NCBI GenBank assembly: GCA_965368175.1
Contig: CBDULX010000212.1
Span: 1 to 5,170 of the forward strand
Length of the DNA: 5,170 bases
Source: CBDULX01 sp965368175
Lineage (GTDB): Bacteria > Pseudomonadota > Gammaproteobacteria > SZUA-229
Direction of reading: 5' to 3'
The position numbers were made by a program, and so were the translations under genes. The stretch's first letter is position 1, and each line of letters begins with the position of its first letter. Positions 1-5,167 of the stretch are shown in pieces. The notes under the pieces were generated by a model that ran no database searches, was not told the origin of the DNA, and saw only the letters and a list, made by a program, of their open reading frames with translations.

Positions 1-42
1 ATAGCGAAACTTACCATGAAATGTTTAAGCAGGCGAATATGA
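1..42 (+). CDS. possible 3' end of an upstream gene (bioF expected by synteny); not identified
   Basis: One frame is open from the window edge to a TGA at 40-42, which overlaps the ATG at 39-41 in the ATGA arrangement common in tightly packed operons. The visible peptide (IAKLTMKCLSRRI) is too short to identify and uses several rare codons (ATA, AGG, CGA), so its coding status is doubtful. In many gammaproteobacteria bioF precedes bioH, which is the only reason bioF is suggested. A second frame, the one used by bioH, is also open to the window edge. The third frame has a TAG at 2-4 that could equally be the upstream stop. Upstream sequence is needed to decide. Confidence 0.2.
   Translation: MAKLTMKCLSRRI
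28..33 (+). promoter_or_regulatory. ribosome binding site favouring the bioH start at 39
   Basis: AGCAGG lies 5 nt before the ATG at 39-41. The alternative ATG at 21 has only CTTACCATGAA before it, with no purine-rich Shine-Dalgarno match. This supports translation of bioH from 39. Confidence 0.45.
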
Positions 43-809
43 ATTCGACAAAAATAAAATGTGTGTTTGTTCATGGATGGGGGATGAATCACGCAGTTTG
101 GGCGCCCATGCTGGAGCAGTTGCCGGAGATACTTGAGCCGGTAGTTATTGATTTGCCAGGGCACGGGCAGAGGGCGCAGGAAACATTTCAATCATTGGGT
201 GAACTGGTTGATGATTTGTCGAATGTGGTTGATGAACCTGCGTTATGGGTGGCCTGGTCACTGGGTGGACTGGCGGTGATGCAGCTGGCCCTGCAGCAGC
301 CAGAAAAAGTGTCCGGCATAGTGTTGCTGGCCTGCAGCCCCTGCTTTGTGCAGCGTGATGACTGGAACTGCGCCATGCCGGCGTCGGTATTCGATAATTT
401 TGCTCAGGAGCTTGAGATGGATTTTTCAGGTACAATCCGTCGCTTTCTGTCGTTACAGGTTAAGGGCTCGGAATCTGGACGGCAGCTGCTCCGGCAATTA
501 CGTCAGGGAGTGCTGGAGCAGCCGGCGGCTAATATCCAGGCTTTGCGTAGTGGTCTTGAATTATTAAAAACCGTGGACATTAGAGCTGAGTTAAAAACGA
601 TGACCATGCCCGTGCACTGGTATCTGGGCGGTCAGGATGGTCTGGTGAAATCCAGTCTTAAGCAACAGCTGGCAATCTTGCAGCCCAGGGCCCGGGTGAC
701 GGTGTTTCCGAAAGCGGCCCATGCCCCCTTTCTGTCGCACAGGGATCAATTCATTCAGGCGTTGGCGACATTTGTAGAAGAGATTTATGACTCAACCAGT
801 GAACGATGA
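39..809 (+). CDS. bioH: BioH, pimeloyl-[acyl-carrier protein] methyl ester esterase
   Basis: Cytoplasmic alpha/beta hydrolase that removes the methyl group from pimeloyl-ACP methyl ester, ending pimeloyl assembly and releasing pimeloyl-ACP for BioF. From the start at 39 the protein has 256 residues, the same size as E. coli BioH. Visible hallmarks are HGWG near residues 12-15 (oxyanion region), the nucleophile elbow AWSLGG with Ser74, the SPCF stretch, RFLSLQ at about 135-140 in the lid, Asp200 in GGQDGLV, and His228 in KAAHAPF. The Ser-Asp-His triad is therefore complete. The start at 39 was chosen for its AGCAGG site; an in-frame ATG at 21 would add six residues. Its end overlaps bioC by 23 nt, so the two are probably translationally coupled in one operon. 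The bioC partner makes the assignment firm over other alpha/beta hydrolases. Confidence 0.93.
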   Translation: MNSTKIKCVFVHGWGMNHAVWAPMLEQLPEILEPVVIDLPGHGQRAQETFQSLGELVDDLSNVVDEPALWVAWSLGGLAVMQLALQQPEKVSGIVLLACSPCFVQRDDWNCAMPASVFDNFAQELEMDFSGTIRRFLSLQVKGSESGRQLLRQLRQGVLEQPAANIQALRSGLELLKTVDIRAELKTMTMPVHWYLGGQDGLVKSSLKQQLAILQPRARVTVFPKAAHAPFLSHRDQFIQALATFVEEIYDSTSER

Positions 810-1671
810 TAAAAAGCGGATTCGTCAGCATTTCGGTGCCAGGGCAGAGTGCTATGAGTCTTCAGCTATCCTGCAACGGGAGGTTTGCGTTCGCATGCTG
901 GACCGGCTGGACTGGGTGAAGATGAAACCTGAAACTATCCTCGATGTCGGCGCCGGTACTGGCTGGGGTGCACAGGGACTGTCTAAAAAATATTCCTCAG
1001 CCAGAGTGATGGCGCTGGATCTGTCTTTACCCATGTTGTATCAGGCTCGCAAAAAAAGCCGATGGTTTCGTAAACCGGGTCTGATTTGTGGGGATGCCGA
1101 AGCGCTACCACTGGCCGACCAGTCGGTGGACCTGATTTTTTCCAGCCTCATGCTGCAATGGTGTGATCCACAAATTGTGTTTAATGAATTTCAACGGGTA
1201 CTCAAGCCTGGTGGTTTGTTGATGTTTGCCACCTTCGGTCCGGATACCCTGAAAGAATTGCGTCATTGCTGGGCACAGCTGGATCAGGCACAGCACGTAA
1301 ACAGTTTTATCGATATGCACGATCTTGGGGACAGTTTGCTGCACAGTGGTTTTGCTGAGCCAGTGATGGACATGGATATGATGCAATTGACTTATCAGGA
1401 TGCCCGTATGGTGATGACAGACCTGAAAGCCATCGGTGCCAATACCCCGATGCATGGTCAGTATCGGGGTTTGCTTACGCCTCGAAAATTTCAGCAGGTG
1501 CTGGATGCCTATGAAAAGTTCAGACGGGAAGGTGTGCTACCGGCCAGTTTTGAGGTGATTTATGGGCATGGCTGGAAACCGCTTAAACCAGTCCAGAAAA
1601 GTCGGTCGAAAGCTGCAGGTGTGAACGAATACAGGGTGTCACTGGATAGTTTGAAAAAAACTGAGAAGTAA
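787..1671 (+). CDS. bioC: BioC, malonyl-[acyl-carrier protein] O-methyltransferase
   Basis: SAM-dependent methyltransferase that methylates the free carboxyl of malonyl-ACP, so that fatty acid synthesis can elongate it to pimeloyl-ACP methyl ester; BioH later removes the methyl. The protein has 294 residues, longer than E. coli BioC (about 251) because of a basic C-terminal tail. Class I methyltransferase motifs are visible: DVGAGTG at 53-59 (motif I), an acidic ALD at 76-78 at the end of the second strand, GDAEALPL at 102-109, and LKPGG at 139-143. BioC-type features are the N-terminal HFGARAECYE, ATFGPDTLKEL at 148-158 and VIYGHGW at 257-263. The ATG lies inside the end of bioH, preceded by a purine-rich AGAAGAGA. 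A terminator follows the stop by 21 nt, so bioC is the last gene of this transcript and bioD is not adjacent. Confidence 0.94.
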   Translation: MTQPVNDDKKRIRQHFGARAECYESSAILQREVCVRMLDRLDWVKMKPETILDVGAGTGWGAQGLSKKYSSARVMALDLSLPMLYQARKKSRWFRKPGLICGDAEALPLADQSVDLIFSSLMLQWCDPQIVFNEFQRVLKPGGLLMFATFGPDTLKELRHCWAQLDQAQHVNSFIDMHDLGDSLLHSGFAEPVMDMDMMQLTYQDARMVMTDLKAIGANTPMHGQYRGLLTPRKFQQVLDAYEKFRREGVLPASFEVIYGHGWKPLKPVQKSRSKAAGVNEYRVSLDSLKKTEK

Positions 1672-1692
1672 ATTTCTGGCTTTAGCGGGCAT

Positions 1693-1721
1693 AAAAAAGC
1701 GGCTTAATAGCCGCTTTTTTT
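1693..1721. terminator. intrinsic terminator, probably bidirectional, between convergent bioC and rpoH
   Basis: GCGGCT (1699-1704) and AGCCGC (1709-1714) form a GC-rich stem around a TAAT loop. The stem is flanked by six A (1693-1698) and seven T (1715-1721). The A-run pairs with the T-run, so the hairpin has a U-tract on either strand. It ends the bio transcript on the plus strand. It is also the best visible terminator for the ftsEX-rpoH transcript on the minus strand. Confidence 0.9.
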
Positions 1722-1722
1722 G

Positions 1723-1726
1723 TTAG
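1723..1726. repeat. left target-site duplication (TTAG)
   Basis: TTAG directly outside the left inverted repeat, repeated directly outside the right one at 1885-1888. The sequence fits YTAR, the 4-bp duplication known for the IS5 group. Four bases alone could match by chance, but the position at both element ends is exact. Confidence 0.7.
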
Positions 1727-1744
1727 GGAATCTCTGATTAAGTC
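1727..1744 (+). repeat. left terminal inverted repeat of the MITE-like element
   Basis: GGAATCTCTGATTAAGTC. It pairs with 1867-1884, with differences only at positions 5 and 13, both T against C when read inward. In RNA one of these would be a G-U pair on the plus strand, so the ends can still fold together. Confidence 0.85.
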
Positions 1745-1866
1745 TGGTTGAGTTTAGGCTGCGATAAAAGTGGTTAGATTTTTCACGAAGTGAGGCGTAA
1801 TAGTTATTCTATTGCAACGAACTTCGGGGATAATCTGGACGCTTTTAGCCAGCGTAAAACAATCAC

Positions 1867-1884
1867 GACTTGATCAGAGGTTCC
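1867..1884 (-). repeat. right terminal inverted repeat of the MITE-like element
   Basis: Read on the minus strand it is GGAACCTCTGATCAAGTC, matching the left end at 16 of 18 positions. The outer edge abuts the TTAG copy at 1885-1888. Confidence 0.85.
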
Positions 1885-1888
1885 TTAG
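1885..1888. repeat. right target-site duplication (TTAG)
   Basis: Second copy of TTAG, abutting the right inverted repeat and 14 bp from the rpoH stop codon. Confidence 0.7.
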
Positions 1889-1902
1889 AGGTTGGGTTGT
1901 TC

Positions 1903-2763
1903 TCAGGCGACCATAGCTAGCTTGAGTTTTTTCATGGCATTTTTTTCCAGCTGGCGGATTCTTTCTGCAGACACCTGATATTTATCGGCCAGTTGATGCA
2001 GGGTGGCTTTATTGTCTTCATCCAGCCAGCGCGACATTAAAATATCACGACTGCGCTCATCCAGTTCCTCCATGGATTCTGACAGGGCTTCCAGTTGCTG
2101 GCCTTGCCAGTCAGTTTTTTCCAGTTCGGCAGCTGGATCACTGCCTGATTTCAGGTAGGTTGCTGGTGACAGGTAACTGCTGTCATCATCGTCATCCTGG
2201 GCTCCATCGAAGGCCATGTCATAATTACTCAGCCGAGCTTCCATTTCCAGCACCGTTTCCGGTTTTACATTGAGGTCTTTAGCGACTGCATTCACTTCTT
2301 CCTGGCTAAACCAGCCCAGGCGTTTTTTAGAGCTGCGTAAATTGAAGAACAGTTTACGTTGAGCCTTGGTGGTAGCAATTTTAACAATTCGCCAGTTGCG
2401 CAGAACAAATTCATGAATTTCAGCGCGAATCCAGTGCACAGCGAAAGATACCAGCCGGACATTGCGATCGGGTTTGAAGCGTTTTACTGCTTTCATCAGC
2501 CCTACATTGCCTTCCTGTATCAGGTCGGCAAGAGCCAGGCCGTAACCCTGATAGCCTTTGGCAATGCGTACTACAAAACGTAGATGGGACATAACCATAC
2601 GTTGCGCAGCCTGCAGGTCGCCTTCATTCTGTAAGCGTGTACCCAGCTCGTACTCTTCCTCAGGCGTCAGCATGGGAATTGTATTCACCTGCTGGATATA
2701 TTGCTCCAGGCTCCCACTCGTGATGGGTAAGTGATTTACAGCGAGTATCAGTTCTTTGGACAT
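1903..2763 (-). CDS. rpoH: RpoH, heat-shock RNA polymerase sigma factor (sigma-32)
   Basis: Directs RNA polymerase to heat-shock promoters of chaperone and protease genes. The protein has 286 residues against 284 in E. coli. Visible regions in order: region 1.2 near 17-45 (QYIQQVNTIPMLTPEEE), region 2 with DLIQEGNVGLMKAV at about 80-93 and LVSFAVHWIRAEIHEFV at 104-120, and the RpoH box QRKLFFNLR at 135-143. This box separates RpoH from other group 2/3 sigma factors. Then come a five-Asp run at 190-194 in the variable linker, WLDEDN at 246-251, and the region 4.2 helix-turn-helix ending SAERIRQLEKNAMKKL. The start has a good GGAG site 5 nt upstream. It lies last in the ftsE-ftsX-receiver-rpoH series, with 202 nt before it holding a sigma-E-like promoter and a CIRCE operator. 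The known family controls (mRNA thermosensor, DnaK/FtsH turnover) cannot be judged here. Confidence 0.98.
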   Translation of the reverse strand: MSKELILAVNHLPITSGSLEQYIQQVNTIPMLTPEEEYELGTRLQNEGDLQAAQRMVMSHLRFVVRIAKGYQGYGLALADLIQEGNVGLMKAVKRFKPDRNVRLVSFAVHWIRAEIHEFVLRNWRIVKIATTKAQRKLFFNLRSSKKRLGWFSQEEVNAVAKDLNVKPETVLEMEARLSNYDMAFDGAQDDDDDSSYLSPATYLKSGSDPAAELEKTDWQGQQLEALSESMEELDERSRDILMSRWLDEDNKATLHQLADKYQVSAERIRQLEKNAMKKLKLAMVA

Positions 2764-2794
2764 TTTAACTCCAGAATTTTTTGCTCTAGTGATT

Positions 2795-2821
2795 TTAGCA
2801 CTCCTGAAATGAGAGTGCTAA
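2795..2821. promoter_or_regulatory. perfect CIRCE operator (HrcA binding site) upstream of rpoH
   Basis: TTAGCACTC, nine bases, GAGTGCTAA: this is exactly the CIRCE consensus with both 9-bp arms and the standard 9-bp spacer. CIRCE is bound by the heat-shock repressor HrcA, whose activity depends on GroEL, and is best known upstream of groESL and dnaK operons. Here it ends 31 nt before the rpoH ATG and overlaps the -10 and predicted start of the sigma-E-like promoter, a position suited to repression. hrcA itself is not in the window. Confidence 0.93.
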
Positions 2822-2837
2822 TTTTGTGCTAAGTTCC
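2810..2837 (-). promoter_or_regulatory. sigma-E (RpoE)-type promoter of rpoH
   Basis: On the minus strand GGAACTT (2837-2831) is a full match to the sigma-E -35 consensus. After 16 bases it is followed by TCTCA (2814-2810), one base from the TCTGA -10 element. The layout matches the sigma-E-dependent P3 promoter of E. coli rpoH (GAACTT-N16-TCTGA). A/T-rich sequence lies upstream of the -35. Transcription would start near 2800-2805, inside the CIRCE operator, giving a leader of about 40 nt. Confidence 0.7.
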
Positions 2838-2931
2838 CGCAAATAATTTTTAACTAAAATTTGGCAGTGTTTTATCTTATTGAAAAATATGAGCTTAATT
2901 CAGGTTCTTTAAGTGTGGTTATTGCTGTATT

Positions 2932-2960
2932 TTAATATTTGACGGGTAAAAAAGTGTCAC
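2932..2960 (-). promoter_or_regulatory. candidate sigma-70 promoter upstream of rpoH
   Basis: On the minus strand GTGACA (five of six matches to TTGACA), a 17-nt spacer and TATTAA (four of six to TATAAT) lie just after the stop codon of the receiver-like gene. Transcripts from here would have a leader of about 160 nt containing the whole CIRCE hairpin. The region is A/T-rich, so chance matches are likely. Confidence 0.35.
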
Positions 2961-2965
2961 CAGAC

Positions 2966-3412
2966 TTAGCTGAGGAAGGACTGGATATAGCGAGCCAGTT
3001 CGCTCTGTCCCTGTTTTTTGTCGAAATAGCCATTGATAAATTCAGGGGGCACTTCATCTTCGGGGAAGCGGCTATCTTCACCTGAGATAACAATCAGGGG
3101 TGTGTCACTAATATTCATATCACGACGTATTTTGTTGATCATTTCAGCACAGCCGATTTCAGGCATGTTTTTAGATATGGTGATCAGGCTGTAATGATGG
3201 TTGCTGAGTTTTTCCAGTGCTTCGTCGGCAGTGCTGGCGGAGTCGACTTCTACCTGTGCCATGTGCTTGCTGATCAGTTTGCTAATAATGGCTACGGCGG
3301 TTCCCGAGCGGTCGATCAAAAGCACTTTTTGATCGGTTTTTTTTTCACTGGGTTTACCTTCCCGGATGAGCTCTTTTAGGAACGACTCTTTTGAAGTGCT
3401 GTCTGTTGACAT
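2966..3412 (-). CDS. stand-alone receiver-like protein lacking the phosphoacceptor aspartate
   Basis: 148 residues: a hydrophilic Ser/Lys-rich N-terminus (1-27), then one receiver (CheY-like) domain with no output domain. Visible fold landmarks are KVLLIDRS at 29-36 (first strand; Asp34 kept, its usual acidic neighbour is Arg35), YSLITISKNMPE at 74-85 (third strand and following loop), PLIVISGED at 105-113 with Ser110 in the Thr/Ser position, and GYFDKK at 128-133 with Lys132 in the conserved Lys position. The phosphoacceptor Asp is replaced by Ser80, so ordinary Asp phosphorylation is unlikely. The start has an AGGA-type site about 7 nt upstream. It lies 85 nt after ftsX and 202 nt before rpoH on the same strand, an extra gene within the usual ftsEX-rpoH order. 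No specific partner or function is recognisable; a protein-interaction role is only inferred. Confidence 0.85.
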   Translation of the reverse strand: MSTDSTSKESFLKELIREGKPSEKKTDQKVLLIDRSGTAVAIISKLISKHMAQVEVDSASTADEALEKLSNHHYSLITISKNMPEIGCAEMINKIRRDMNISDTPLIVISGEDSRFPEDEVPPEFINGYFDKKQGQSELARYIQSFLS

Positions 3413-3413
3413 C

Positions 3414-3438
3414 CAAATATCCTGCTAAAGCAAATATC
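3414..3438. repeat. short direct repeat CAAATATC around the receiver gene's ribosome binding site
   Basis: CAAATATC occurs at 3414-3421 and 3431-3438, 17 bp apart. On the coding strand GATATTTG brackets the AGCAGGA ribosome binding site. Eight bases in an A/T-rich leader can recur by chance. Confidence 0.3.
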
Positions 3439-3497
3439 ACATTACTGAATACGGCCCATGACTGACAAAGCTTAACAAGCCCTGGTGCAAACTTGTG

Positions 3498-4457
3498 TTA
3501 ACTGGGTTCAATTTCATGCAGGTGTCGAGTCACCGCCAGCCAGGAGCCAAGTAATCCCAGCATACAACTGAAACCAATCAGGAGTAAAGCCTCATTGAGT
3601 GGCAATCCTTTGAGCTGGAAGCCACTATTATAGAGAATTGCGAGCTGTGATACTGAGTTATCCAGCAGACCTGTTGACAGGCCGATGAGTATCCAGGCTA
3701 ACAGGCCTCCAGTCAGGCCATACCAGAACCCGGTATACAGGAAAGGCCTTCGTATAAAGGCATTAGTGCCACCGATGAGTTTGGTGACTTCGATTTCTTC
3801 GCGTCGATTTTGAATATCCAGTCGGATGGTATTGCCTACAACCAGCAGAACCGCCAGACCCAGTAAGCTGGCAATCAGCCAGATCAGTCTGGTGCCAATT
3901 TCGAGCATGGAATACAGTCGTTTTACCCACTGTAAATCCAGTTGAGCCAGATCCACTTCCGGCAATCGCTCCAGTTCTTTGAGCAGGTGTTGAATTTTAT
4001 CCGGTCGTTGGGGATCGACCTGAGGCTGTACGGTTATGACAAAGGGCAGGGGGTTTTCACCCAGTGCCTCCAGGGCACCGCCAAAACCGGATACCCGCTG
4101 GAATTCCTTCATAGCATCGTCTTTGTGGATGAATTTAACCTGCTCGATGGTTTCATAGAGTTTCAGTTTGTTGCTTAGTGAGCGAGCCCTGCGCTCCGTA
4201 ATGCTGGTTTTCAGAAACACTGAAATCTGTGTGCTGTTGTCCCAGCCGACGCTGATGGTGCTGAGGTTGTTCAGGGCTACATACATGCCACTGGGCAGGG
4301 CCAGGGCGATTGCAATCACCGCCATGGTCATGAAGCTGGAAAGACCATTGCGAGTGAGAAAGCCGAGACTGCCGATCAGGGTGCGGATATGATGGATCAT
4401 CCAGGCCTTCATCGGCGCATTGCGAAATACCTGATTGCCAGAGTCAGCACGGGCCAT
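3498..4457 (-). CDS. ftsX: FtsX, cell division ABC transporter-like permease
   Basis: Inner-membrane partner of FtsE. In known gammaproteobacteria FtsEX sits at the divisome and activates septal murein amidases through the periplasmic coiled-coil protein EnvC; it is not known to carry a substrate. The protein has 319 residues with four predicted membrane segments near 43-63, 188-210, 239-261 and 287-309. A periplasmic loop (about 64-187) lies between the first two, the region that contacts EnvC in E. coli. The cytoplasmic stretch NTIRLDIQNRREEIEVTKLIGG (positions 209-230) is the typical FtsX signature, with key residues RREEIEV. The N-terminus is a basic cytoplasmic tail. The ATG comes 2 nt after the ftsE stop, and its AGGAAG ribosome site lies inside the ftsE end, so translation is coupled. 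Met16 is a possible later start. Confidence 0.96.
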   Translation of the reverse strand: MARADSGNQVFRNAPMKAWMIHHIRTLIGSLGFLTRNGLSSFMTMAVIAIALALPSGMYVALNNLSTISVGWDNSTQISVFLKTSITERRARSLSNKLKLYETIEQVKFIHKDDAMKEFQRVSGFGGALEALGENPLPFVITVQPQVDPQRPDKIQHLLKELERLPEVDLAQLDLQWVKRLYSMLEIGTRLIWLIASLLGLAVLLVVGNTIRLDIQNRREEIEVTKLIGGTNAFIRRPFLYTGFWYGLTGGLLAWILIGLSTGLLDNSVSQLAILYNSGFQLKGLPLNEALLLIGFSCMLGLLGSWLAVTRHLHEIEPS

Positions 4458-4459
4458 GG

Positions 4460-5131
4460 TTATTGCTTCCTGTAATCATCGTGTACCAGCATGCCCTGGT
4501 TGAGGCTAATCACCGGGCTACCCATTTGCTTAATCAGGTCAAGATCATGGCTGGCAATCAGTACGGTTACGCCCACCTGATGAAAACGCTCAAACAATTC
4601 CATGATTTCCAGTGATAGATCAGGGTCCAGGTTGCCGGTAGGCTCATCGGCAAGAAGTAATGATGGTTTGTGGACGATGGCTCGGGCGATACCAACACGT
4701 TGTTGCTCACCACCGGACAAAGTAATGGGTGCAGATTTTTCCTTGTTAAGCAGGCCTACCTGGTCCAGTGCCGCTCGCACACGTTTGCCTATTTCCCGGT
4801 GCTGGTAACCGGCGATGACCAGTGGCAGTGCCACATTGTCGAATACCGGACGGTCGTGGAGCAGGTGATGGTTCTGGAAAATAATGCCAATGTTGCGACG
4901 GATATAAGGTACTTTGCTGTTGCGAACATTGCTCAGGTTAACGCCATCGAGAATAACATTGCCTCGACTGGGGCGTTCGATCAGTGCGATCAGTTTTAAC
5001 AGGGTGCTTTTACCAGCACCGGAATGACCGGTGAGATAAGCCATAGCACCACGGGGGAGATGAAAGCTGACATTGCCCAGGGCTTCATGTCCACCTGGGT
5101 AGCGTTTATTAACATTATCGAATCGAATCAT
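4460..5131 (-). CDS. ftsE: FtsE, cell division ATP-binding protein
   Basis: Cytoplasmic ATPase of the FtsEX complex; its ATP cycle drives FtsX to switch on peptidoglycan hydrolysis at the septum. The protein has 223 residues, the usual FtsE length. All ABC motifs are intact: Walker A GHSGAGKST at 35-43, Q-loop Gln86 in IFQNHHLL, signature LSGGEQQR at 138-145, Walker B LLLADEP at 158-164 with catalytic Glu163, D-loop NLDP at 167-170, and switch His195 in ASHD. FtsE-like features are MIRFDNVNKRYPGG at the start and the direct link to ftsX, which excludes LolD or other short ABC ATPases. In-frame stops upstream (three within 39 nt) fix the ATG at 5131. No convincing Shine-Dalgarno sequence precedes it. 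ftsY usually lies upstream but cannot be identified in the 39 bases left. Confidence 0.97.
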   Translation of the reverse strand: MIRFDNVNKRYPGGHEALGNVSFHLPRGAMAYLTGHSGAGKSTLLKLIALIERPSRGNVILDGVNLSNVRNSKVPYIRRNIGIIFQNHHLLHDRPVFDNVALPLVIAGYQHREIGKRVRAALDQVGLLNKEKSAPITLSGGEQQRVGIARAIVHKPSLLLADEPTGNLDPDLSLEIMELFERFHQVGVTVLIASHDLDLIKQMGSPVISLNQGMLVHDDYRKQ

Positions 5132-5139
5132 GGATTGCT

Positions 5140-5167
5140 ATTGTGCCTAAATCGGTTAAGAAGGCAA
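5140..5167 (-). promoter_or_regulatory. weak candidate promoter just before ftsE
   Basis: On the minus strand TTGCCT (four of six), 16 nt and CACAAT (four of six) end 8 nt before the ftsE ATG. If used, the transcript would be nearly leaderless, which would fit the missing ribosome binding site. Both elements are weak and the match may be chance. Confidence 0.2.

Larger units (their letters stand above)
1727..1884. mobile_element. 158-bp MITE-like element, non-coding, with terminal inverted repeats and TTAG target duplication
   Basis: The ends are inverted repeats, GGAATCTCTGATTAAGTC at the left and its near-complement at the right (16 of 18 identical). TTAG flanks both ends at 1723-1726 and 1885-1888. 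The interior is a long imperfect palindrome. Between 1765 and 1847 nearly every position pairs with its mirror position without bulges: 1765-1770 with 1842-1847, 1776-1780 with 1832-1836, 1786-1791 with 1821-1826, and 1797-1803 with 1809-1815 around a TTATT loop. No significant ORF is present. A short size, inverted ends, a 4-bp YTAR-type duplication and no transposase are the marks of a MITE mobilised in trans. The TTAG duplication fits the IS5 group, but that family assignment is an inference. It fills most of the gap between the terminator and rpoH. Confidence 0.8.

Noticed and set aside
145..435. Open frames on the minus strand opposite bioH
   Set aside because: Low-complexity Pro/Ser-rich translations that mirror bioH codons; shadow frames.
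1105..1455. Long open frame on the minus strand opposite bioC
   Set aside because: It lies entirely within bioC, which has complete family motifs. Its translation resembles no known domain, and there is no ribosome site or promoter for it.
1776..1836. Imperfect palindrome considered as an integron attC site or structured RNA gene
   Set aside because: No attC core motifs at its ends, and the structure extends outward to inverted repeats with a target duplication, which a MITE explains fully.
1839..1855. Small ACGCT/AGCGT hairpin considered as an rpoH terminator
   Set aside because: Only five pairs and no T-run after it on either strand. It is part of the palindromic interior of the MITE-like element.
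1876..1893. Direct repeat AGAGGTT at 1876-1882 and 1887-1893
   Set aside because: Seven bases spanning the element edge and flank; most likely chance, and it does not match the target duplication.
2179..2196. Asp-repeat (five GAT/GAC-type codons) in rpoH considered as a microsatellite
   Set aside because: It lies in the variable linker where E. coli RpoH is also Asp-rich; ordinary for the family.
2945..2972. Possible terminator after the receiver-like gene (minus strand, T-run at 2953-2948)
   Set aside because: The only hairpin before the six T is about five pairs with a two-base bulge; too weak to call. Read-through into rpoH seems possible.
3439..3468. Possible sigma-70 promoter for the receiver-like gene (TTGTCA-N18-TAATGT on the minus strand)
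   Set aside because: The -35 is good, but the -10 matches only three of six positions with long spacing; not supportable as a feature.
4670..4999. 109-codon plus-strand frame opposite ftsE
   Set aside because: ftsE carries all ABC motifs in the other strand. This frame is its complement with no independent signal.
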